A DNA stretch of 64,000 nucleotides. Source: Varroa destructor. Lineage: Eukaryota; Arthropoda; Arachnida; Mesostigmata; Varroidae. The notes below the pieces were generated by a model. It was not told where the DNA came from. It was given only the letters and a program-made list of their open reading frames with translations, and did not search any database. Shown in pieces: positions 13,660 to 25,600 of this stretch. Within the stretch, counting starts at the first letter, position 1. Each line of letters begins with the position of its first letter. Position numbers and translations under genes: made by a program. The stretch covers positions 11,430,248 through 11,494,247 of the forward strand of contig NW_019211454.1 in assembly GCF_002443255.2 (NCBI RefSeq), written 5' to 3'.

Positions 13660-16600
13660 CTTCCTTCCTGTAGTTCAAGTTCACTGTATTGAAATTTAGT
13701 GAAGAAATTATCACACGGTATCTTTTACCAAAGCAAGTGGTGAATCCTTTACTCATATACTATCCATTGTCAATCGGTGAGACATGTTCAGCTCAAATAC
13801 CATTTTAACGGCATGAAGCAAACTGCAAGATATGATATTTCGACATGTTGCGTTGATAAGTCTTATAATAGATGAGTTTCCTTATTGTCATGGCGGTAAT
13901 GCGGGCGGCAGCCGTGTTTTGCCACCCAAAGTGAAAGATAGTCACCAAAGTGAGGCTGGCATGACTTCGATGGGTTTTTTTTAGCATCACGTAAACGCTA
14001 CCAGCAATTCCTTGTTTGAAGCCATTGATCCGCTAACGGCACGGCAAGTTGGGCCACCGCACACTCTGGGCCAAGCTGATTACTATTGTGTACTTTGGGA
14101 CTTTTAAGTGAAACTGTTTTTGGCTAGCGAAATTCACAAAGAGCTTGCATCGCTTCGCTGCCCCAAGGGGCTGCTGTGGCATAGATTACCCACGAACCTT
14201 TGAACAAATCCTGTGCACTCTTAGTTAGTTATGCTGTATAGCGGCCGCGACTGAGGTGCACACACGCTAGTGAACATGATTTAGTTATTCCGGCTTTCGG
14301 GTACCATAGATTGAATTTTCAGCAGCCCCACTTTCATTCCCCTTTGTCCCCACCATCGCAGTCAGCTTCGATGTAATACCAGCCGGCTTCGATGATTGCG
14401 CCTACAAACAGCAGTAACGCCAACGATTATTTTAGTAGTTGTAGTAATAGTATGAGGACAACAATAGCGACAATCTAAAAATACTCTAACTAGAAGAAAA
14501 GGCTGCTACATCTACAAGAAGCTGCAGACAGCCACGGTCTACAAGGTAGCCTCAATAAAAGGTAATGGTTATGTAATGCTGAGCTTCGATAGCCAACAGT
14601 CCCGCTCATTTTCTAGCCGTCTTTCGGTTGAATAAGTGAATATAAATATATAATAGGGACGGCGAATTAGGTTAGCACTGCGTTTTCCCGTAATAAAAAC
14701 TCAAATGGTAGCATTGCACAGTTAATTAAACTAGATTGGCTAAAATTGAATATAACAAGATGTAAAATAAAGATTCTGGTGCCTACGAAGGCGACGCTCG
14801 CGCGGGCTAGCGGACTAGAACAGCTGACGTGTACTGGTCTGCAACGTGTGGTGCCTGCCCACAGTGCGCCTTCAATTTTCTGACTAGGACAAAATGGCCT
14901 TCTGGAATTAACGGCCGACAGTAAAGTGTCTTTACTTCATAATAACAGAAACAGTAATCCGTTTCTGGGGGCAGACAATTTTGTCGTTTACTGGGTAATA
15001 GTTCTTGCTCTCATTGATCAAATTATTCTGAACATGAGTCGGGGTCACTCTGATCCTGGGTGCTCTTGATTAGAGCAGTCTAAGTTGTTAAAAAGTGTAG
15101 GCGATATGGTAGTTAACGTGTGATTGGGTGGTACGCACCAAACAATGACAAATTTCGTGAGCCAAACTTACGCAAAAGATGCCACCTATCGCATACGTTG
15201 TCTTTAGTAGAGGATCACCTACTACGAATAATATATTATTGCAGTTTAACACTGGTTATTGGCGTTTATGTGGTTATATACTCTTTAGCCCCTACGTAAG
15301 TACGAGGTCACATGCCATTCGGTGATGATCGGCAGAAAAAAATGCTAATGTTATCCGGCCTGCGGTACATACAACCAACAAATGCGCTGTTCAGGGCGGC
15401 CCACGTGAAATATATACATTATTGGTCGAGTCAATTAAACGAAACATTTCAACGCAAAAATCGTGATTTAAAAGATTTAAATGACGTTGACTTTTGCAGG
15501 CAGATGCCTCGATCCTCATTGGAGAAGATAATCCGTATTCGATTCAATGTCATCGATTTCCAAGCACCTCATAATTGTTTTTACAACTTTTTTTCATAGT
15601 ATATAGTAAACAAATCGATAGAGTTCCGCTATATATCGGAATAAATAACTTGTACTTAGGATTTTATTGACAGAGAGCAATGACTTAGGCTATCTTGTGT
15701 TCGCTTTAGCAAGCTGCCGATGCCCGTATAAGAACAACTATGTCCATAGTGGGATATGTCTATTCGATTTGTGTCTGATGCTCAATGCTGGTTTGTTTCG
15801 TCAGTGCCGAAACGTCTGTGGCCGAAACTTGTTTGCTTGTGTATAATATAATGTCTGAATATGGTTTTTCAAGCTATCGTTGTGGTCAATAGCTAAGCAT
15901 GCTGGAAAATTAGCGCGATGGAAAACGTGCACGTACCTTATGTTGGGCTTATTGAGAGTACGAAACGTTGTTAGAAATACGCCTATAAAAGACGAATTAT
16001 TTGTCTAGTCATTGAAATTTCTTTTACCGCTTGTACGGTGGTCAGAACGCGAGATGACGTACCTGTGTGATTTGTTTGATCACCAAAAACATGTTTCAGA
16101 TTTCACACTTTGGTGCGGCTTGGACTGCATGTTTAACTTTTGCATGATTTCCTTTGGCATCGAATATTTTTACCCTGATATCGTTTTTTTAGCTTCTTGC
16201 AATAGGGGGACGTTGCAAAGGGCTAGGGCATTTGAAAGTGAACATTGCTGCATAAAACGAAAAAACACCCTTTAGGCTTTACGTACCTCTTTCATGGTCT
16301 GAGGCACAGAAAACCTAGGGAACCTTACAGAACTTCTGGAAGTTACCGGTCAGCCCTCGAGTATCAATCGTGAACCGGATAACGCGATGCATCTGAGTTC
16401 GCTTAATAGTTCGAGCATGGTCAATCTAATTTACCCCACAGCCGACACTCCAATACTGTTATATAGGAGGCGCACTTTATATATATAATAACGTTCACCT
16501 GTTCTCAGCCGTAGTCGACAGCATACTTATTAAGATGAGTGAAATCTTAATTGATTTCACTCATCATAATTCAAAAATGTGCTATATCTTAAGGATCGTT

Positions 16601-19600
16601 CATGGCTCAGGTGATTAGATCACCTGAACGTCTGTCTACATTTAAACCTTAGTGAAAGCGTCAAGGCAGAAACGCCAAACGGCTATGGACTCGACTAGAA
16701 CGTGATTTTTTTTCACATTTAAAAATCACCCGCTATAATATGGCGAGAAATATACCTTAGATGCAAACAAGCTCGTTTGGTCTGCACACGTACGAGTAGT
16801 TAAGTACAGACAGATTGCGCAAACCTTACCGGCGAGCAAAGTAATGATTGCGGCTATATGTAAAATCATGGGGCCGCTTGTATCATAGTAGCCAATCGAC
16901 CCTGGTGGTTCACCACTCATTTCAGTTCGAGTAATATTCCGTGCAATGCAAATGCCCACGCGTTCGGTCAGGGTTAGATCGTATGCTGGTAATAGTTGAT
17001 TTGAAGCTATTGATTTCAGTTTATCCGTTACTTCAAAGACGTAATCACAGCAGAGCGCGTCGTTCATGCATTTGTTAAACTGACATAGCAAAGTGTCAAA
17101 AAAATGTATATAATTCTTAAAAATGCACATAATTGCACAGATTATCGGTTTAGAACGGGCTAAGGATCCACTGGCCGAATCGGAATCGAACATCTACCCA
17201 CGATATATTTCTTCTCCTTTATTGCAATAAAAGGCACGCTGGTCGCTGAGCGTAAATCTCATCCTCATCGCAGTTCAGTGTTATTTACAGTGGCTTTAAC
17301 AATAAAGAAAACACTCCTAATGGAAGCTTAAATTTGCCTCAGAAATTGACGGATCTTATCGCGGCACTCAAATGACTGAGCCATCGCTCAGAGAACTTAG
17401 CATAACGTTCATGACGGTCTCGTACTCGAGACACAATGACACCCCTTACCAGCTAACTATTGTTTGGGTTTGCGATTTATAGAAGGCATTTTGGCCGAAT
17501 CGGAGTAACACCTCGCATTTTCCCGATCGAAGCATCTCAGGCAAAATCACAACGATGTTGACGGGCAGTCATTGGTGTAGCGTCAGATTTATGCTGTCGT
17601 TGTTGGAAATTGGTCCTTGTTCTATCCTTTACCTAATGCCTACCGCCCCCTAGCTCTCGCTGTCCCTACTGCATGGTGACCCGGAGTGTACTATCCTGAA
17701 ACATTCGGTCTTCCAGACGGAGGATAAGCAGCGCCCCCTAAACTCTAAAATTTTCTAAGGATGTTATTCATGACAAACTAAAGAACGACGGCAGTCACAG
17801 AGGCAGTGAACATTGCAGAATCTTGTATTGACGTGAGGCCAATATACATATAAATGCATATAGTCGTTTCGCTTCATGGCCATCTACAAGTCCACGACCA
17901 CAGTGACGCCGTAGCAATGATCATAATGAATAAGGAGATTCGTGAACAGCTTTTAGAATATGGCCACCGCTTGTTTATTTACCTGGATTCTAATAAATGC
18001 CGAACGTGTTGGCCGAACGATCACAGCAGCCGGACTAAAACGACAGACACGCCGCCTCTGTAGTCGGCGACTATAAAAGGCTAGGCCATTTGTCAACAAC
18101 AAAAATGAACAAATATCCTGGAAAACAACGCCTGGTTATGTTGTTTTTATTAGTCGTTTCGTTCGCGGTCAGCAAATGCTAGTGAAGCTTCTGCACCTTC
18201 TGGCCGCTGCTCGTAGATGAACATGATTGGCCATTCGGAGCTAGGCAAGGTGGTGGGTAATAAATGGGAGCTCCGGTGGGCGTCATTAATTGAGGCTTAA
18301 TTGTTACTGAGAGGCGGTAGGTGGAAGGCAAGCAAAAAGGATGGGCCATGGACGGCAAATGTTGTTAGCGTACCAGGAGGTGTTAAGTGTTGTTTTGAAG
18401 ATCTTTCGCATATTCTAGTATGTGATTCTCGAATTCTAATCTAACAAACGGTTTCGCTTGTCATTTTACGAGGCAGTACCACTAGCAGAACTATACTAGA
18501 GCATCAATAGAATTTCTTCGACTAAAGGAAGTATTGTACCATATTAAGTCCAGTGGCTTGGCACGTTCCTTTTCCAACATTCTTTAAACCCCCTAGAATA
18601 TGCACGAGTCAATCCGTTAGCGCGCGTCTTATTACTTAAATTTTAAGTATTTAATTTTTAACTATCAGGCAATCCGGATGACGCTTCGGAATTTCTTTAT
18701 CGGCTCGTAAACTTTTTTCTCTTTTATACACAAATGATTTTAGTTTTGCTTTAAATTATACCGGGAGAACGATCAGCGGGAAAGCAGCCAGTTTACTATG
18801 TCTGCCTCTTCATATCCTTCCACTGCCAATAGATAAACAAAAAACATTAATTAGAGTGAAGTTCCTACTTCTAAGTAAGTCAAATACGCTTCAGAACGAA
18901 AGCGGTTCAGCATACCATCACTGAAAACGTAATTATCCTCTACCTCATAATTACACCAATAACACTTCAGACATATGCCTACCCTATTTAGCTTTTTGCT
19001 ATTCGCGGTAGAAGCTCGCTCATGTTGTTGCAGTCATACTGACATATAGGGGCCATGGTATTGATATGCCGCTGTTACTGTTATGAATAGCAGTCACACC
19101 AAAATATTGTCGTAGGGGGGTGAATAATAGATGCCAGAATTCTTATAATAATAATTATACTGGCTGTAGCAGTGGTGAAATCATGGATATGGCCTAGGCG
19201 AGGGCGGTCTGCCCATATTGATGTGATGTACGCTTGATTTGGTAACTCATCTGTCCTGACAAAGACGCGGCTCAATTCAAAATGCTGCGTTAGCCGGTGG
19301 AAAAGGTATGACACGAATACCGTTATACGTATCCTTTTGCTTCTTTTTTTTATCGCCAGCAGGAGCGACAGCAAGCGATTGAGCGATGAACATAGTTTCC
19401 CTGTGTCTTTCTGGTTTGTCACACTTTCCAAGGCCAATAGAGGATAGGGAATGTGGGCAATCACGTAGCAGACATACTCCCACAGGAGACAGCACTTTTG
19501 GAAGCTCCACTGAAGTTGGCATTTCGAGTTTCCAAACTGGTCGGCGCCAAATTATTCTGGTATACTGTCGACAAGGTGAAGGGACTGTTTCATCTTTATT

Positions 19601-22600
19601 TTGTGCGAAATAGCCCTTCACTAGACAGACTATAGATGAACCAGCTGATGTACGTATTATTGTAAGATATTATTATATGAATCACCAATGCGTCTTATGT
19701 TTGACTCGGTCTACTAGCTTATTATGTATATATATATAGAAATTATGCTCAATAGCAACTCCATAGGCGGTTACTGATCAAAACCGTAATGACACTTGTG
19801 GAAATACAATTGACTAGAGCTGAAATTACACGTTGATGCAGTACCTTCCAAACCAAATAGAATAGGACTAGTAACACATCTAAAAGCCATTTGAAGGCAG
19901 CGAAACACGTTTCTTTAAACAAACTTTTGGCACTTCGAGTCCCGCAAGCACCTAAGTATACATTGATACACTTATTTAATTGTATGTATTACATTGTAAC
20001 ACATATATATTCTTATAATTATACTGTAACACGGAAACGGAACGTGGACTTTGTCAGTATAACGGTATTCGACTGCTTCGAGGTTCCAGTGTAAAATTTC
20101 TGCTAAATCAACTCTAATATTTTTTTATGCATACGTTTCGTTTGTCTACGTTAATTTTTGCTTCTATTATTAATTTATATTTTGGCTTTTATGTGCGTAC
20201 TTTTTATGTATTTTCACAAGAGAACTCGTTGTTCTTCTATTGATTCCATACTGTGCTAAAAGACCTATAAGTTAAGCCTAAATGAGCTTTTGTTAAAATA
20301 TGGATAATTTTACGTTAGATGTAGCGCGACGACGTTTCGTAGGACACTTTAACATTTGATTCCGACTTACCGGATATACTTTTTCGAGCGGGGTTCAGAA
20401 GCATTGTCAACTTGTGTTGTATTTGGTGCTAGACAGATTTTGCCATTGTCCAGCGACTTAAATCACCTGATCTTAATCGATTCCTCGAGAAAAATAGGCC
20501 TTACAAACTAGAGAGGCAAACTCCACAGAGGCGGTTATTTATTGGAGAAGCACTCTCAAATCTTGAATCATTGTGCGTAATATGAGATGGATCGATATGG
20601 CTTTCTGCCAAATTTAAAGCTTTCGGAGATTTAAAGGACCTTGATTAAGTACTCGTAATAAATCGCTCACGTTCTAGAAAGGAAACATTATTGTGCGTCG
20701 AGGATTTTATTTCAGTGACGAAAACACAATCTTTTTATATTGATTTATTCGCTAAGATACGAACATGGATCAAATTGTCCTTTGGTGTTTGGCCTATTCA
20801 CGCCTGAGCTGCCTCACAACTTCAGCTTCGAATTTTTTTTGCGGACTAAAGTTAAAGAACTTTTACTTCTCTCTAAACGCGACCAAAACTGATATCAAAA
20901 ACTGCAGTAGTAATCTACCGTTTGAATTTAGAAAGCGTTTCAGTAATTAAATTACATAAATATATTTAATAGGAGTGAATTAAAAGAAAAGCACGGCACT
21001 AATATTTGAATAAATACGTGTGTACATGTCATCGTATGCAATCACATATTGTACAGACACCTATTCATCAATTGCATGATACTTTTCGCTATTAAATTAT
21101 ACCGTAATCGTCAGTTATGATCTAACTGATCTGTCCTATTTAAGTCGTTGTCCTGTCACAAAGTAGGCTAAACAAAACGCTCGCGCGGATCGACGCGAAT
21201 AGTACCGCTTCCACTTTGCAAAGACCTTGACTAGAGGTCACTTTGCCTTGTAGGCCTAAATGGCCTAGTTTTTCGTTCCATTCCAAACAAATTGAAAAGT
21301 GTCAAGTGTATGACATTGCAAATCTATACCGGGTTAATAGTTTTGTAATTATGTAGTGCCTTAATGCGCAATTATTTTTTACTATTTAGATGTATTGTTT
21401 TTTTTTTAGAAAATTTCAAAATCGATTCTAATTCTATTCAGTTTAAAAAATTCTAAACCATTGAGTAGAGGGAGTATTTTGATTGTTATGACGCGCTCAT
21501 AAAAGCTCGTCTTCCAGATTTATTGTGTCCTCTTCGAAAATATTAGCTAATCCATCTGGAATCGTGATTAGCTGTCTTGACGCTTCCATGCTTTAGGTTT
21601 ATCTGATATAAACTGTCAAAAACTAATTATTATCGCATAAACTGATATTTAGGCTTCAATTGTAGAGTTTAACCTAAAAATACACACGTTGACAAATTTT
21701 CCTATTTGTATATGTGTCTGTGTGTGTAAAACCGTGTTTGATGAAGACAACGTAAACAGACTACACTTAATATTTAATCATCTATTATATCTTTTATGCA
21801 TACGTGTTAGGGTTTGGGCTCTGTGATACAATCCTAGCGCGTTAGAAGCTTAATTTGTAGCTGTTTTTCGAGTTCCTCGACACTGAATTTTGTGAAAGGC
21901 AATCTTTTGTCCCAAGTCAATTCTGCTAGAGTTTTTGCTCGTCTGACCAACATAAACATAGAAAAGATGTCCTCTTTTCAAGAGTGAATAAGATGCCATC
22001 CTGCGTCAATGACGGGATAGGATACGGCGCTAATCTTCTTTGGCGGGCTTATTTAAGCTCATCTGATTTTACAATGACGATCACTACAACGGTTCTAAAC
22101 CGTGAGCATACTGGATAGACTATTTTTTTTTTCAAGTAACTACGATTTTTCAAGTAACCGTATGCATCTCCATTCTGAAGAAGTTCATTAGTATTACCAT
22201 TGTTGTACCAAAACTGAATTCGGACTGCTAGAGGTAAAATAGTCAAGTTCCAAAAATACACTGCCAATCACCAAACACTGCACGCCAGTGCATGTAATGC
22301 AGATCTTTTATTACATACATTAAAGACGAAGTAATAGCTTCAAAGTTCATTATCTTCCAACTATATGTGGTAGCTATTGCAAAACTGGTATAATTTTTAA
22401 ATAAATTGGGCCTTTTCTCTCTGTCTAGCATTATTCGTGTTTGATGCCTCCTAAGATAGGCCAAATGAGGTCGTATATCGTGCGCCCTTTCGGAGTACGT
22501 ACACGGTAGCTCAGATTATTGCCTGCCTCATAACCTTCATCCGCTTCTGCATACAATAAAATTGTAATTGATATTTCCATATAAAGAAGTTAATGCAAAC

Positions 22601-25600
22601 TCCAGGTCAATTCATCCCACAATTGCAACTAACTGGAAGAACACCTGAGAAAGCTGTGAAAGCTTGCAACTGGAGCATGTATGCCTAAGGTCACGTGTCG
22701 ACGAACATCACTCTAGACGCTGAAACAGGAGAATGTATTTTTTCGTTTTTATTTTGTTGTGTTCCGAATTATCTAGCTTTTACCTATAATTGAGCAATTT
22801 TTCTCTATGTCTGCCGTCAGTTGTCGCGACCTACCGGAAGAAGTCCCTACATTGCTTGGGTTGTATTTTGGCATGTGAAGTTATTCTCAACGTACTCTTG
22901 ATTCCGTTAGAAGAAGTCGTTAATCGACGTAGCATAGCCTTGTTCTTAATTACTGTTATCACTTAATACTGTTAATGTTATCTGGTAATTTACAATGTGA
23001 AGTTTATTTTTTTGTTAACTTTAACAATACTTAGTCTAACTGATTTCGCTGCGGGCATATTACGGGAACATTATAGGAAACGTTAATTGTACATAGCTGC
23101 TTTTGTTGTGAGCTAACAGCCCTAACCGTCTGGCCTGTAAATCGACAGTGCACGCATCGTGCTGAGGATAAGTTGCTACATCATATAGGGTTCAAGGTTA
23201 CAAAAAAAAGATAAGTGTGGATATATTTCTATAATGTATAGTTTATGCGAATCTGATATGGTTATTTTTCCAATTACAGGTCAATATTGCACCCTTTACC
23301 TGAATCCCAGGAACGTGCCATTCCTCAAGAAGATCATTTACCGTTTCCAAGAAAATGGTGAATATGTTGGAAGGGCCGACCCCTTAAAATGGCTTAGTCA
23401 GGATTTGTTCCTTGGTATTCGGATAGGAATCTGTATTCCATCGAAGTGTAGCGGCGATGAGATAGAATACATGATCCACACTTGTAAGTAGATCGCCTAT
23501 TCGAACGATGCCAGATCCTATGCTTTTGTACAACCTTTGAAAATTCATTTGCCTAATTTAACAACAATACTACATCGCTCTTCTGATAAATAGGCTGCTA
23601 CGGGTCGAGCAAATAATATTTAGGGTGGCTACATATTGCGGCAAGCTTTTCTCCCAAAGATTGAGCGTTGACCTTAAATTGAAATTAACTAAAAACAAAA
23701 AGAATACATTTGTCACTGAGCTTCAATTCATAGTGAGTTTTTTCAGCTAGCCTTGCTTGAAAAAGCCGCTCTAAAAGATACGTTAAATACACTATCACTG
23801 AAGGGTGTATACGCCGTGTTCGACTGTTGAGGCACTGTTCTCCAAACTAGTTTTTTCTAAATATGGGTTTTTTTTGACGTTTATGAACTATGTGATATTA
23901 AAGTCTATGTCAAATGTATACTTTTCAGTATTGGGAAAATACGGGGTAAAGCCGACTGTTACTGGCTGTGAACTATTGCCGCATACGGAAAAAGCACCAC
24001 TTACTCAAACGCAAGCATGCATGCTGTGAGTATCAATGTTAAATGGTCCTGTTACCGCTATAGATATTGCAAGATAGAAGCGAATGGCGGCTATCTTACA
24101 AGTTAATATCTTTTACTGTTACCAGAAAATAAATAAAGATCTATTTAGACCCTATATGTATAGAGGTCCCGATGTAAACAGGTCATATACTAATCATAAC
24201 CTATTTAGGGTTAAGCTCTTAACCGTCCAGAGGGTTCGATGAGTTACAAAAGTGCAGTGGCAGCTGTGAGCCCCGTTTGTGAGTAGCAATGCTAAGATTA
24301 TCGAATGTAACCGAAAATTACGATCTAACGAATAACCTTGAAATACAGAAAACCTAAACCTACCGTGTTCTTCGTGATCAGTCCTGATATAGCAGTCTTC
24401 AATCGATTTCGTCGCACTATAACAGTTGATTGGATGAACGATGATACCTGGAATCAAGACCACACGCTCATCGTAACGATACTGAATGAAAATAACAATT
24501 ATTTCATTCATTTCATGGAAGTATATCAATTATTTACATTACCAATATTAAAGGAACCCCTGACCGCTGACCGAAGTTTTGCTACGTAAGAGCAAAGTCT
24601 AGTTGGTGGCATAACTTGCTGGTTTATTTATTTTTTTTTTTTTATAATTTAGCCTTATACATCGAACGAGTTGTGCGTGCATATGAATACCCGAAAAAAG
24701 AAGGGTCTGCGAAGGCCATAGAAAACCTTTCTTTTATTCGTTCAGACATTGCTGCTACGATTTGTGATGATGTTTTTCGTAAAAACATTGCTTTGAAGAG
24801 CGTTGTCGATAAGCTAGAGAGAAGGCGCTCGTCTTGTGACGTCGACGATAAAGTAGTTGAAGTATGACCGAGCGGCCGAGCGTTAAGCGGCGTTCAGGCT
24901 CTTACAGCAACAGAGGCAGAAAAATTAGCAACGATTTGGGTGGGGAAGAAGGAGAAAGACTGCACAGCAAGGAGCTGCTATACAGAGCTAACTTTAGCTT
25001 CGGCGAAAAGAGGTAAAGGCCAAAAGTGCGAACGTAACTGGGGCTAGTTTAATTTTTGTTGAACACGAATTATCTTCGACAACGCATTATCTCTCTGTCG
25101 TCTTGTCGTATCTTCTCGTGATCAGCTAACGATGTGTCGACTAATATAGAAACATTTATGTCGTAAATAGATTGTAGAAGTCAACCCGCATTGACAGGCG
25201 AATTAAGCGCGCATAACGGTTACGCGTTTGCTCATTTACAGATACATATGATGACACCCATTTAGCGTGCGTCAAATGTATTCAGGAAGACGAATAGAAG
25301 CTTGGCCATCAATGAAAGCTAAGACAAATGATTACAACAGCAGTTTTTTTAAAGGTACCATGGTAAGGATAGATGGCGCTGCATAACTACCGACGCCAAT
25401 GGCGCGCACCGCTATACCACAGAAATTTGCCACCACTTCGAATGACCAGGTGGTAACTCGTGTGATCTTCATGTGGAGGTTAGACGTTAAGGCGGAGGCG
25501 ATACCAAAAAAAGCTAGATGCTTATGAATCTATTTCTGTTCATGACTTTCGAGAAAGGCAACTTTACTGCTGGACTATCGGTGACACCCAGGGACGCCTA

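Larger units (their letters stand above)
8568..23279. other. 14.7-kb intron of the nrf-6-like gene
   Basis: The boundaries are GTAAGT and TTACAG, and the phases on each side match. Two long (TA)n arrays sit at 12136-12191 and 13602-13659. Between about 16.5 and 18.4 kb the DNA becomes GC-richer and contains hairpins, two CTCF-like cores, a TATA box and an antisense candidate exon, each listed separately. A second stretch, 19.3-19.6 kb, is open in several frames on both strands but matches no family I recognise. The rest is AT-rich with no feature I can support. Confidence 0.85.

Noticed and set aside
19277..19635. Four overlapping open frames on both strands
   Set aside because: Openness in many frames reflects local base composition. 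The best plus frame (LLEAPLKLAFRVSKLVGAKL) matches no family I know and its splice sites are mediocre.
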